Shown here: positions 6,539 through 14,668 of the stretch, one piece after another
How positions within the stretch are numbered: position 1 is the stretch's first letter
How the letters are laid out: the number at the start of each line of letters is the position of its first letter
NCBI GenBank assembly: GCA_017389705.1
Contig: JAFPEE010000100.1
Location: 1 to 64,000 of the forward strand
Source of the DNA: Prevotella sp.
Lineage (GTDB): Bacteria; Bacteroidota; Bacteroidia; Bacteroidales; Bacteroidaceae
Direction: 5' to 3'
DNA: 64,000 nt
The notes under the pieces: generated by a model
The model's input: only the letters and a program-made list of their open reading frames with translations
What the model was told of the DNA's origin: nothing
Database searches by the model: none
Position numbers and translations under genes: made by a program

Positions 6539-7784
6539 AATCGTTGGGTATATGTGTGGTCTTGATGCGCCAGGGCTTGGGATAGAGGTTGTTGGCGCGC
6601 GTTCCTATATTCTTTACTTGTCCTAAGGGATGTCCCATGAAGGCTACGGTGACTTCGCCGCGTGGGGTGTCGTCGGGCAGGGTAAGGGCTTCGCCTCGCA
6701 GGAATTTCATCGAATCTTGATAGGAGAGTTCGACTTGGGGCAGGTTCCCCTCGATGGTTTCCGCCTTCAGCGGATGCAAATCACGGGGACAGTCCCCCTG
6801 TAATCCGCTTCGCTTCTCACAGCGGGGACAGTCCCCATGATTCGCTTTGCGAAGCACGCAAAGGAAGAGTCCTTCGCTGTGTGTGATGCCGGGGATGAAG
6901 CGGTAGACGGGCTCGGTGACCCCCTCTAGCAGGGAACCGGTGATGTTCCACCCGGGCTTCACGTCGATGGGCACCACCTCGGCATCGTCGAACTCGCTGA
7001 GCATCCAGCGGACGTTCTCCTCGTTCTCCTTGGTATTAAAGGTACAGGTGCTATAGATGAGGATACCGCCTTCGTTGAGGCAGGCCCATGCGTCGCTGAC
7101 GATCTCGCGCTGCAGCTGCCAGCACTTCTCCACCTGCTGAGGACTCCACTCGCCGATGGTGGCGGGGTCTTTGCGGAACATGCCTTCACCGGAGCAGGGC
7201 ACATCGCAGAGGATGAGGTCGAAACGCATCTTCGCCTTGCGATAGTCGCGTGGATAGGCGTTGGTGACGATATGGTTCGCATAGCCCCACTTCGTGACAT
7301 TCTCCAACAGGATGCTGGCACGCTGGCGAACGGGCTCATTGGAATAGAGCACGGTGGTCTCGGGCAGGGCAGCACGCAGCAGCGTGGACTTGCCGCCAGG
7401 AGCAGCGCACATGTCAAGAGCGGTTAGCTTTTGGCTTTTGGCTTTTGGCTCTTGGCTAACAGCTAACGGCCAATTGCTAACAGCCAACTGCCGTATGACT
7501 TCGTCGAGGAACATCGAGGCAGCCTCTTGCACATAGTAACAGCCGGCATGGAACAGCGGATCGAAGGTGAAGTTGGGGCGCTGCTTTAGGTAGTAGCCGT
7601 CGCGACACCAGGGTACCGGCTCATGACTAACTGCTAACTGCAAATGGCCAACTGCCAGTTTCTTCGGATTCAGACGGATGCTCACAGGAGTGTCCTCCTC
7701 GAACGACCTTAGGTAGCGCTCGAAGCGTTCGGCTCCCATCAGCTGGCGAGTGTAATCGGTAAATGCGAGAGGTAATTCTGCCAT
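6513..7784 (-). CDS. NOL1/NOP2/Sun family rRNA cytosine-C5 methyltransferase (RsmF/YebU-like)
   Basis: About 423 residues. SAM-dependent enzyme methylating a cytosine in rRNA. Motif I is [28 protein letters not shown] and [12 protein letters not shown] carry the two catalytic cysteines; the C-terminal domain ends with the RsmF-like '[24 protein letters not shown]'. Two 7-bp arrays are embedded in frame: one after residue 40 ([15 protein letters not shown]) and one just before motif I ([16 protein letters not shown]). Start set at 7784 (MAELPLAF); ATG at 7790 is the alternative, and both are very close to the promoter box. First gene of the thyA-folA operon. Confidence 0.9.
   Translation of the reverse strand: MAELPLAFTDYTRQLMGAERFERYLRSFEEDTPVSIRLNPKKLAVGHLQLAVSHEPVPWCRDGYYLKQRPNFTFDPLFHAGCYYVQEAASMFLDEVIRQLAVSNWPLAVSQEPKAKSQKLTALDMCAAPGGKSTLLRAALPETTVLYSNEPVRQRASILLENVTKWGYANHIVTNAYPRDYRKAKMRFDLILCDVPCSGEGMFRKDPATIGEWSPQQVEKCWQLQREIVSDAWACLNEGGILIYSTCTFNTKENEENVRWMLSEFDDAEVVPIDVKPGWNITGSLLEGVTEPVYRFIPGITHSEGLFLCVLRKANHGDCPRCEKRSGLQGDCPRDLHPLKAETIEGNLPQVELSYQDSMKFLRGEALTLPDDTPRGEVTVAFMGHPLGQVKNIGTRANNLYPKPWRIKTTHIPNDYETILRHT
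7423..7492. repeat. 7-bp tandem array in the methyltransferase gene (10 units)
   Basis: GTTAGCT, TTTGGCT (three times), CTTGGCT, AACAGCT, AACGGCC, AATTGCT, AACAGCC, AACTGCC: exactly 70 bp. Read on the gene's strand it encodes a 7-residue periodic peptide ([21 protein letters not shown]). Confidence 0.9.
7624..7658. repeat. Second 7-bp array in the methyltransferase gene (5 units)
   Basis: TGACTAA, CTGCTAA, CTGCAAA, TGGCCAA, CTGCCAG. It encodes [13 protein letters not shown] on the minus strand. Confidence 0.75.
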
Positions 7785-7791
7785 TTGCATG

Positions 7792-7820
7792 CAAAAGTAC
7801 AAAAAAAAATCGTATCTTTG
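7792..7820. promoter_or_regulatory. Back-to-back promoters
   Basis: On the minus strand TACTTTTG (7792-7799) lies only 2-8 bases from the candidate start codons of the methyltransferase, so that mRNA may have almost no leader. On the plus strand TATCTTTG (7813-7820) serves the DUF6249 operon, 64 bases before its ATG. Confidence 0.6.
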
Positions 7821-7884
7821 CAACTAATTGGCAACTTGTTGCGTCTAACAGGTAAAATAAACATTAAAATCAAACACTACTGAT

Positions 7885-8559
7885 ATGAAAAAAGTTCTAA
7901 TGACAATGACCTTGCTGCTGACGCTCTCATGCGGGTTGCAGGCAGCAGCGCAGAAGCACCGGCACACTCCTCAGCAGGAGGAACTGGTGGATTCGACGAA
8001 CAAGGATGCCGTAGAGGTGTTCTCAGATACGACCTCGACAGCTACGTCGACCATGGCCGACGACTGGATGAACGACGACAACGATGTCGACGAGCAGATA
8101 GAGAAGGCCTTCAGTCGCACTATCTCTAATTGGGATGCCAAGGACACCGCCGGTGTGCTGCTGGTACTGGGCGTGCTGTTCATCATCTTCGTGCTGGCCC
8201 CACTGCTCATCATCATTGCGTTGTTCTACTTTATTAATAAGAACCGCAAGCAGAAGATGCGCCTGGCGCAGATGGCTATGCAGCAAGGACAGCCCATTCC
8301 CGAGCAGCTGTTGAACGAGAACTCACCCTCTGATCTTGAGGGCGAGTACCAGAAGGGCATGCGACAGTGCTTTGTGGGTGTGGGACTGATGATATTCCTG
8401 GGCTATGCGGCTGGCGAGGTAGGTTTCGGCATCGGAGCACTGGTATTCTGTATCGGACTGGGTAAGGTGTTTGCCTCGAAGACAGCACAGAGAAGAGAAG
8501 AAAGAAATAACGACTTAATACAAAACAATTATGACAAAGAAACTTCAGCGCAGCGATGA
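7885..8559 (+). CDS. DUF6249 family membrane protein
   Basis: 224 residues. Signal peptide (about 1-22), an Asp/Ser/Thr-rich extracytoplasmic stretch, then a strongly hydrophobic segment at about 88-116 (VLLVLGVLFIIFVLAPLLIIIALFYF) followed by a basic turn NKNRKQK, and two further hydrophobic segments at about 163-195. This is the layout of DUF6249 proteins, which usually sit next to ECF sigma factor or PspC genes in Bacteroidota. It is the first gene of a four-gene operon and overlaps the PspC gene by 29 bp. I infer a membrane-stress role; no activity is known to me. Confidence 0.75.
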   Translation: MKKVLMTMTLLLTLSCGLQAAAQKHRHTPQQEELVDSTNKDAVEVFSDTTSTATSTMADDWMNDDNDVDEQIEKAFSRTISNWDAKDTAGVLLVLGVLFIIFVLAPLLIIIALFYFINKNRKQKMRLAQMAMQQGQPIPEQLLNENSPSDLEGEYQKGMRQCFVGVGLMIFLGYAAGEVGFGIGALVFCIGLGKVFASKTAQRREERNNDLIQNNYDKETSAQR

Positions 8560-8731
8560 CCGCGTATTTGGCGGTGTGTGTGCAGGATTTGCAGAGTATA
8601 TGGACTTTGACCCCGTGGCAGTACGTCTGGGCTATGCGGCTCTGACCTTGTTCACAGCCTTCGCAGGCATCCCCTTCTATATTGTCGCTTGGATAGTCAT
8701 GCCTCCCAAGAACAGCATAGTAAGGCCATAA
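8531..8731 (+). CDS. PspC domain protein
   Basis: 66 residues, essentially one PspC domain. The signature KLQRSDDRVFGGVCAGFAEYMDFDPVAVRLGY is followed by a hydrophobic helix (FTAFAGIPFYIVAWIVMP). PspC proteins sit in the inner membrane and sense envelope stress. It overlaps the end of the DUF6249 gene and stops exactly one base before the sigma factor's ATG, so the three are translated as a unit. Confidence 0.9.
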   Translation: MTKKLQRSDDRVFGGVCAGFAEYMDFDPVAVRLGYAALTLFTAFAGIPFYIVAWIVMPPKNSIVRP

Positions 8732-9274
8732 ATGCAAAACGCAACTGACATATCTCTCGTAGCTCAGGTGGCGGTATCTGGCAACAAGAAAGCTTTCGAT
8801 GAGCTTGTGCGCCGATATCAGTCACCTGTGCGCCGCTTCTTCTTGAACCAGACACTGGGAGACAGTCAGTTGAGCGACGACCTGGCACAGGACACGTTCA
8901 TCAAGGCATACACCAATATAGGCTCTTTCCGAGGGCTGGCCTCGTTTCAGACATGGCTGATGCGTATTGCCTATAATGTGTTCTACGACTATACCCGTAA
9001 GCGGCAGTTAGCCGTTAGCGATTGGGAGTTGGCAGAAAGCCAACAGCCAACAGCTAACAGCCAACAGCCAATATCGATGGACATCTACTCCGCTCTAGCC
9101 TTGCTGAAACCTGACGAGCGGACGTGCATCACGCTACAGCTTATAGACGGCTATGACATCGCCAAGATAGCTGAAATAACACAGATGAAGGAGGGGACGG
9201 TCAAGTCGCACCTCTCCAGAGGCAAAGAGAAAATGGCAAACTATTTAAAGAAGAATGGATATGACAGAAGATAA
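8732..9274 (+). CDS. ECF RNA polymerase sigma factor
   Basis: 180 residues. Region 2 is clear (AFDELVRRYQSPVRRFF, DDLAQDTFIKAYTNIGSFRG, FQTWLMRIAYNVFYDYTRKR), as is region 4 (LLKPDERTCITLQLIDGYDIAKIAEITQMKEGTVKSHLSRGKEKM). The linker between them is unusual: it is a 7-bp array translated as QLAVSDWELAESQQPTANSQQP, nearly the same peptide as in the methyltransferase 1.5 kb away. The gene follows pspC with no gap and overlaps the DUF5056 gene by 20 bp. The downstream membrane protein is the probable partner or anti-sigma factor. Confidence 0.93.
   Translation: MQNATDISLVAQVAVSGNKKAFDELVRRYQSPVRRFFLNQTLGDSQLSDDLAQDTFIKAYTNIGSFRGLASFQTWLMRIAYNVFYDYTRKRQLAVSDWELAESQQPTANSQQPISMDIYSALALLKPDERTCITLQLIDGYDIAKIAEITQMKEGTVKSHLSRGKEKMANYLKKNGYDRR
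9004..9073. repeat. 7-bp tandem array in the sigma factor gene (10 units)
   Basis: GCAGTTA, GCCGTTA, GCGATTG, GGAGTTG, GCAGAAA, GCCAACA, GCCAACA, GCTAACA, GCCAACA, GCCAATA: exactly 70 bp, the same length as the array at 7423-7492. Confidence 0.9.
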
Positions 9275-9590
9275 CGACCTCTTGTTGCAGCAGTTTTTCA
9301 GTAATGCTGCCCAGCAGCAGATAGAAGACAACGGCTTCACCGAACGGGTGATGCAACGCCTGCCGTCACGCATCAACTGGTTCAGCAGGTTGTGGACCAT
9401 GTTCTGCATCGTGGTATTTGCTGTGCTGTTTGTCGTGTTCCATGGTTGGGAACTGCTGGCTGTTCAGCTGGAGGTGTTGCTGCGCACATGGACCATAGAG
9501 TCTGTCAGCTTCAATCCGCTGATGCTGGCTATAGTCTTGTTTGGACTGTTGTTTGTCGGGGTAGGCGAGGTGGCTTTAAAGATGAAGTAA
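9255..9590 (+). CDS. DUF5056 family membrane protein, probable anti-sigma partner
   Basis: 111 residues. The N-terminus (MTEDNDLLLQQFFSNAAQQQIEDNGFTERVMQRLPSR) is the typical DUF5056 cytoplasmic segment; two membrane helices follow (about 47-68 and 88-108). It starts inside the sigma factor gene and overlaps it by 20 bp, the coupling expected of an anti-sigma factor or regulator that must be made in step with its sigma factor. An alternative start three codons in is possible. The 3' end lies 4 bp from the end of the opposing porE-like gene. Confidence 0.8.
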   Translation: MDMTEDNDLLLQQFFSNAAQQQIEDNGFTERVMQRLPSRINWFSRLWTMFCIVVFAVLFVVFHGWELLAVQLEVLLRTWTIESVSFNPLMLAIVLFGLLFVGVGEVALKMK

Positions 9591-9594
9591 GGTC

Positions 9595-11649
9595 TTACTT
9601 CTCACTATTCCCTTTCGACTTGTCAAACAGCCCGTAGGTGGTTCGCAGCACGCGGAACTCGGTACGGCGGTTCAGCTGATTGCACTCCTCTTGTTCCTCT
9701 TCACCGAATGTCTTGATGTATTCTTCCGTCAAGACATCGTTTTCTTTTAGGAAGGGATATTTCTCCGTCAGCTTTCTCTTGATGGTCTTGGGCTTCTCTT
9801 TGCCATAGCCCACAGGCGTCAGACGGTCGCTGGCTATGCCATGTTCTATCAGGTATCTGATGACAGACTCAGCACGACGCTGCGAGAGCCGCTTGTTGTA
9901 TTCCGCAGAACCACGGAAGTCAGTATGGGCACTCAGCTCGATGGTTACGTTGGGATTCTCCTCCAGCAGTTTCACCAGCTGGTCCAAGGCCTCGGTAGAC
10001 TCTGGGCGCAAGGTGGCCTTGTCGAAGTCGTAGAAGATGTTGTCTATCAAGACAGGGGCCATGATGTTGGCTAGGGGGAATTGCAGAACATACTCCTCAG
10101 AGGCCTTGACGGGTTCTACGCGCAGCTGCTCCTGGTGGTTGAGGAAACCTTTACAGGTACCCAGGAACACATAATCCACTCCAGCCTTGATCTCTTGGGT
10201 GAATGAACCGTCACCCTTGACGCTCAGCTTCAGGTTGGTGCCGTCGTTGCCCACCATATAAACCTGTGCCGAAGGCAGCTCGTAGCCATCCTTCTCGTAG
10301 ACCCATCCCTTGACGGTCTGGATAATCTCGGGATTATAGAACGAATAGATATGGTCCCAGCCCTTTCCGTCGCCACGGTTCGACGAGAAGAAGCCTTGGT
10401 TCTTCATTCCCTCGAAGGTCATGCCGAAGTCGTCGCCCTGCGAGTTGAGCGGATAACCGGGATGGGTGAGGGTATAGCCGGTGGTGCGTAGTGCGAGGGA
10501 GTCCTCACTGCTGACGTTATCGATGGCACGGGCGATATAGATGTCAAGGCCTCCCATGCCCTCATGTCCATTGCTCGAGAAGTAGAGGTCGCCATTGGGA
10601 CGGAACGTGGGAAACAGCTCGTCGCCAGGCGTGTTGACAGGAGCGCCGATGTTCTCTACACCTCCTACACCGCTCGTCGTCAAACGGACGCGCCAGATGT
10701 CATAGCCACCCATGCCGCCAGGCATGTCGCTGGTGAAGTAGAGCCATTGTCCGTCAGGCGATACGGCAGGATGGGCATAGGCCGACAAGGTGTCTCGTGA
10801 CAGCTTCAGCTCGTTAGCCTTGCTCCAGGCTGCATCCGAGCGGTTGCTGGTGACGATGGTGGCATAGCGTGGATAGCTGGGGTCGGTCTTACACTGCGTC
10901 AGGTACATCGTCCTGCCATCAGGCGAGAAGGAGCATGCGCCCTCGTCAAAGTCAGTATTCAGCTCAGTATCTATGGCCTCGGGCTTTTGCCACTTGCCCT
11001 TGTCGTCTTTCTGCGAGAAGAAGATATCAGCATTCTTGGTACCCGTAATGCCACTATACTCATCGCCCTTGGCTTGGTTTCGGGTGGAGGTAAAGAAGAG
11101 CTGGTTGTTCTCGTCGCCAGCCAGCATGGGCGAGTAGTCGGCACGTCGGGAGTTGAAGAAGTTCTCTCGCTTGACGGTATAGTCCGAGCCGTCTTTCTTC
11201 CATTGCGGCGCTTTTTGCGCTGAGCGCAGGCCCGCCTTAGCTAACGAGATGAGGGGGGATTGGCTGGAGGTGCTGTCGATGAAGGTCTGGAATTGCTTGG
11301 CGGCCTCCTTGTAGTTGCCGTTCTTCATCAGCTGCTGAGCCAGGTGCAGGTGTGTCAACGAGTCGGTCTGCTTATAGCGGATGGCATTGTTATAGGCTGC
11401 AATGGCCTTCTGGGTGTAGTTGATGCGACGATAGCACTCTGCCATCTTTAAGGCTCGCTGTCCTCGGAGGGTGCGCTCCTTGGCTGGCGTTTGCGAATAA
11501 GCCTTGCGATATTGTGTGGCCGCATCGAAGTATTCGCCCAAGGCATAGAACTGGTCACCCTTTTTCATAGCCTGCTCAGCGCCACACCCTGTCAGGAGCA
11601 TGACCGCCACAGCGATATATATAATAAGGTAGACTCTTTTACGCATCAC
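9595..11649 (-). CDS. OmpA-family lipoprotein with TPR and beta-propeller, PorE-like
   Basis: 684 residues. A lipoprotein signal (AVMLLTGC) is followed by TPR-like helices (about 25-150), a WD40/PD40 propeller (about 160-400, repeated 'SPDGRTMYL', 'SPDGQWLYFTSD', 'RPNGDLYFSSNG'), a carboxypeptidase-regulatory-like domain (about 425-510) and a C-terminal OmpA domain (about 530-660; NVTIELSAHTDFRGSAEYN, then LSQRRAESV) that binds peptidoglycan. This domain order is that of PorE, the periplasmic anchor of the type IX secretion system, and also of related OmpA lipoproteins. T9SS genes proper are not in the window, so the role is inferred. No clear TAnnTTTG box lies upstream. Confidence 0.8.
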   Translation of the reverse strand: MMRKRVYLIIYIAVAVMLLTGCGAEQAMKKGDQFYALGEYFDAATQYRKAYSQTPAKERTLRGQRALKMAECYRRINYTQKAIAAYNNAIRYKQTDSLTHLHLAQQLMKNGNYKEAAKQFQTFIDSTSSQSPLISLAKAGLRSAQKAPQWKKDGSDYTVKRENFFNSRRADYSPMLAGDENNQLFFTSTRNQAKGDEYSGITGTKNADIFFSQKDDKGKWQKPEAIDTELNTDFDEGACSFSPDGRTMYLTQCKTDPSYPRYATIVTSNRSDAAWSKANELKLSRDTLSAYAHPAVSPDGQWLYFTSDMPGGMGGYDIWRVRLTTSGVGGVENIGAPVNTPGDELFPTFRPNGDLYFSSNGHEGMGGLDIYIARAIDNVSSEDSLALRTTGYTLTHPGYPLNSQGDDFGMTFEGMKNQGFFSSNRGDGKGWDHIYSFYNPEIIQTVKGWVYEKDGYELPSAQVYMVGNDGTNLKLSVKGDGSFTQEIKAGVDYVFLGTCKGFLNHQEQLRVEPVKASEEYVLQFPLANIMAPVLIDNIFYDFDKATLRPESTEALDQLVKLLEENPNVTIELSAHTDFRGSAEYNKRLSQRRAESVIRYLIEHGIASDRLTPVGYGKEKPKTIKRKLTEKYPFLKENDVLTEEYIKTFGEEEQEECNQLNRRTEFRVLRTTYGLFDKSKGNSEK

Positions 11650-11659
11650 CTATTATAAC

Positions 11660-11690
11660 GCAGGGCAGGCTTTTTTATTGCCTGCCCTGC
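11660..11690. terminator. 11-bp perfect stem-loop between the pectate lyase and the PorE-like gene
   Basis: GCAGGGCAGGC (11660-11670) and GCCTGCCCTGC (11680-11690) pair perfectly around a T-rich loop. It lies just after the pectate lyase stop on the minus strand; no U-run follows the stem, so it may be a pause or processing site. Confidence 0.5.
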
Positions 11691-11713
11691 TGAATATCCG
11701 ATACTTGTGTTTT

Positions 11714-13072
11714 TTATTTCATCAGAATCTTCTTGCCATTCACAATGACGAGGCCCTCATAGCTGCTATCTACGCGCTCTCCCCTGAGGTTGTAGTAGGT
11801 GTTAGAAAGGGGATTGTTGACAACAGCTGTGGTAATGCCTGTTTCACCTTTGTATAGTGTTGCACCGGCCTTCTCCTTTACTGCTGCAGGAACGTCAGCG
11901 TAGGGAGTAACGTCATAGGAGTAGGGTACGGTGACAGTAGAACCAATTTGGTTAAAAGTATCTGGCTTGCCACTATAACCTGACACGGTGTTTGTCTCTG
12001 CAGCATAGTTAGAGGATGCCCATGTTACAGCAGTGGCACTGCTTTGTCCGTAGTATTTCTTGACCCCTGTATCAAAGTAGTTTCCTTCAATCAGGAACTC
12101 AGAGTTCTTGCGAGGGTTGATGCAGTTGCTGGCGGTAGTGCTGGTGAAATAGTTGTTCAGCATGTGAATCTTGCCAACACGTGCCATGGGCATACGCTGT
12201 TTACAGCCTGTGCCCCACCAGTTGAAGGCAAAGGTTGTATTCAGGAAGCCTGTCTTCTCGCTATCGCTGCTACCAATAAGATTGGTGTTTTGGTGCATAT
12301 ACGAACGGTCTGTGTAACTGAAGGTACACCAGCTGACGGTTATGAAGTCAGATGAATTGGTAATGTCGAAGTTGCCATCCATTCCGTCTTGGAAAGCACA
12401 GTGGTCTATCCAACAATGCTTGGCACCTAAAGCTGAGATAAGGTCGTTTCCACCTGCGTCAATAGAACCAGGACCAACGAAGGTGATGTTACGGATGATG
12501 ACGTTCTCCTTATTCAGCGAGAAGACACCTGAACTGCGATAGCTCTCGCTATTGTCGCCCGTCAATTCTAAGATAATTTTGCGTGTATTGTATTCAGCCT
12601 CTTCACTGACTGGTTCACCGTTAGGCAGAGTGCCACCTGTTCCGCTACTGGTACTCATTTTGGACACTCCGGCTTTTTCAAGTGCTGCTTTGATTTCTTC
12701 GGTAACGCTCCATTGGGTGCAAAGACGTGCGTTATTGATGCCCAAGATGGTCTTATTGCCTCTTTCAAAAATAATATTACTTGAAACAATGAAATCTCCG
12801 TCTGAGCCATCCAAGATAACGATATCGTACTGCTTGATAGCATTTTGGATAGTTCCCTTCATGTCTTGACCATTGGACTTCAAAGTGATTGCTTTGCCAG
12901 TAAAGCTCTCAGGGATAGGATAGGTATAGCATCCACCGCCAGTGATTTCGTATGTACTGGCTGCATCAGTACGTGACGATACTGTGCAAAAGCCAAAGGG
13001 CTTATTCAAATCTTGCGCCATTGCCGTTATTGCAATGGCAACACTTGCTAATGTGAGTAAATGCTTCTTCAT
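11714..13072 (-). CDS. Secreted pectate lyase, PL1 family
   Basis: 452 residues with a signal peptide (about 1-19). It cleaves polygalacturonate by beta-elimination with Ca2+. Visible PL1 features of the right-handed beta-helix: NVIIRNITFVGPGSIDAGGNDLISALGAKHCWIDHCAFQDGMDGNFDITNSSDFITVSWC, with calcium-binding acids in the 'DGMDGNFDIT' part and the later 'RMPMARVGKIHMLNNYF' strand carrying the catalytic Arg. The C-terminus has the short tail YYNLRGERVDSSYEGLVIVNGKKILMK-like pattern found on four proteins in this window, probably a sorting tail. Transcribed away from the PL9 gene next door. Confidence 0.9.
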   Translation of the reverse strand: MKKHLLTLASVAIAITAMAQDLNKPFGFCTVSSRTDAASTYEITGGGCYTYPIPESFTGKAITLKSNGQDMKGTIQNAIKQYDIVILDGSDGDFIVSSNIIFERGNKTILGINNARLCTQWSVTEEIKAALEKAGVSKMSTSSGTGGTLPNGEPVSEEAEYNTRKIILELTGDNSESYRSSGVFSLNKENVIIRNITFVGPGSIDAGGNDLISALGAKHCWIDHCAFQDGMDGNFDITNSSDFITVSWCTFSYTDRSYMHQNTNLIGSSDSEKTGFLNTTFAFNWWGTGCKQRMPMARVGKIHMLNNYFTSTTASNCINPRKNSEFLIEGNYFDTGVKKYYGQSSATAVTWASSNYAAETNTVSGYSGKPDTFNQIGSTVTVPYSYDVTPYADVPAAVKEKAGATLYKGETGITTAVVNNPLSNTYYNLRGERVDSSYEGLVIVNGKKILMK

Positions 13073-13107
13073 ATGATAAGTTTAAGTTATACGATTAGTT
13101 CTGGTTG

Positions 13108-13115
13108 CAAAGGTA
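13108..13115 (-). promoter_or_regulatory. -7 promoter box of the PL1 gene
   Basis: TACCTTTG on the minus strand, 35 bases before the start codon at 13072. It diverges from the PL9 promoter 50 bp away. Confidence 0.6.
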
Positions 13116-13165
13116 CGGATAAAATATTAAAAGTCTGTGACAATGAGCGAAAAAAGTGCGTAAAC

Positions 13166-13197
13166 CTTTGCAGTTCAAGAGAAAATGTGTATCTTTG
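13166..13197 (+). promoter_or_regulatory. Promoter of the PL9 gene
   Basis: TTTG (13166-13169), 20 bases, TATCTTTG (13190-13197): a full match to the phylum's promoter. It excludes the in-frame ATG at 13156. Confidence 0.7.
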
Positions 13198-13233
13198 CCC
13201 ACCAAAATAGACATGCTAAAACGATATCAAACG

Positions 13234-14592
13234 ATGAAGAGAGGGCTAATTGCAGCCAGCTTGATGCTGGCTGTTGTGAGTGTTAGCGCCACGGAATATT
13301 TCGTGTCGCCAAAAGGGACTGGAACGGCTTATAGCAAACAGGCTCCCGGTGGGTTGTCGGACGAGGCTTTCAGTATGCTGAAGGCTGACGATGTGCTTTA
13401 CCTGATGGATGGTCAGTATGACGTCACGACACAGCTGTCACTGAGGAACTCGGGCTCTGCAGGACATTATATTACTGTCTGTGCCGCACCTGGTGCCAAA
13501 CCTGTGCTAGACTTCCGCCAGCAACCTAACGGCAGCAAGTCCAATGGCCTTAAGGTGATGGGTAGCTATGTCTGGCTTCGCGACCTGACGATATGCTATG
13601 CTGGCTATAAGGGTGTATGGTTGGAGAAGGCCGCACACTGCATCCTAGAGCGTCTGGAGGTGTATGGCTGTTGTAATGCGGGCATCCAATTGCGCAGCGG
13701 TGGCTATAACATGGTGATTAACTGTGACGCCCACGATAACTTCGACTACCAGGACGAGGGTGGCAATGCCGATGGCTTTGCCGACAAGCAGGGCGATCCT
13801 ACGCCAGGCAACATTTATGTAGGTTGCAGGGCATGGGGCAACTCTGACGACGGCTGGGATTCCTATGGTCGCACCACAAAAGATAAACCTACGGCGTACA
13901 TCCATTGTATTACCTATAACAATGGTCCTGCCACGTTCAACCTCACCAACCATCCCAGAGCCACAGGTGTCGACAAAGAACTGCCCTGCATGACCGGCAA
14001 AGACTTAACCAGCTATCCCAACGGTGGTAATCCCAACGGCTTTAAGGTGGGTGGCAAGGGCAGCCTGCACGATGTGGAGCTGTATCAGTGTCTGGCAGTA
14101 GGCCACCAGAAGAAGGGCTTCGACCAGAACAATAATGCCGGGCACATGAAGATAACCAACTGCACGGCCTATAAGAACAATGTGAACTATGGCTTTGGCA
14201 ATAAGCATCCCTATACGCTAACCATCACCAACTGCCTGAGTCTGGCGCCTGAGAAGTCAAACTTCGACCGCTACGAAGGTGCTACCATCGTCAGCGAGAA
14301 CAATACCTGGGACGCTCAGCATGCTCAGCAGCCTCAGACTGACGGCAAAGACATCGAACGTGTGGTGCTGGCTGAACGCCAGGCTGACGGTTCCTTGTCT
14401 GATGCTGTATTGAAGTACATGAAAGGCTTGTCAAGTGGTAAGAAAGAGGCTGATGTCGTCATCAGCGGACTGACAGTCAGTACAGAGCCTGTCCGTAGCG
14501 ATATGCCCTGCTTTGACCTCTATGGCCGCAGCGTGGCGAAAGGCTACCACGGACTGGTGCTGCAGGACGGAGAACTGAAGATGATGAAGTAA
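13234..14592 (+). CDS. Secreted pectate lyase, PL9 family
   Basis: About 452 residues; start chosen at 13234 because it gives a standard signal peptide (MKRGLIAASLMLAVVSVSA) 36 bp after the promoter box; 13213 is an alternative. PL9 enzymes use a Lys base and an Asp-rich calcium site: NADGFADKQGD, WGNSDDGWD and NPNGFKVGGKGSLHD match these. The wall is a right-handed beta-helix. It should act on homogalacturonan or its oligomers. A short tail ending FDLYGRSVAKGYHGLVLQDG resembles the tail on the PL1 enzyme. A hairpin terminator separates it from the convergent GH28-GH105 gene. Confidence 0.88.
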   Translation: MKRGLIAASLMLAVVSVSATEYFVSPKGTGTAYSKQAPGGLSDEAFSMLKADDVLYLMDGQYDVTTQLSLRNSGSAGHYITVCAAPGAKPVLDFRQQPNGSKSNGLKVMGSYVWLRDLTICYAGYKGVWLEKAAHCILERLEVYGCCNAGIQLRSGGYNMVINCDAHDNFDYQDEGGNADGFADKQGDPTPGNIYVGCRAWGNSDDGWDSYGRTTKDKPTAYIHCITYNNGPATFNLTNHPRATGVDKELPCMTGKDLTSYPNGGNPNGFKVGGKGSLHDVELYQCLAVGHQKKGFDQNNNAGHMKITNCTAYKNNVNYGFGNKHPYTLTITNCLSLAPEKSNFDRYEGATIVSENNTWDAQHAQQPQTDGKDIERVVLAERQADGSLSDAVLKYMKGLSSGKKEADVVISGLTVSTEPVRSDMPCFDLYGRSVAKGYHGLVLQDGELKMMK

Positions 14593-14594
14593 AA

Positions 14595-14645
14595 CCTCTT
14601 GCCTTGAGAGGACAATAAAAGCGGACACCTTGGTGCCCGCTTTTT
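14595..14645. terminator. Bidirectional terminator between PL9 and GH28-GH105
   Basis: A small stem (CCTCT...AGAGG) is followed by AAAAGCGG, CACC, loop TT, GGTG, CCGCTTTTT. The A-run and T-run flank the second stem, so it can work for both convergent genes. Confidence 0.75.
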
Positions 14646-14668
14646 GATAGGGTGATAGTTGATGATGC

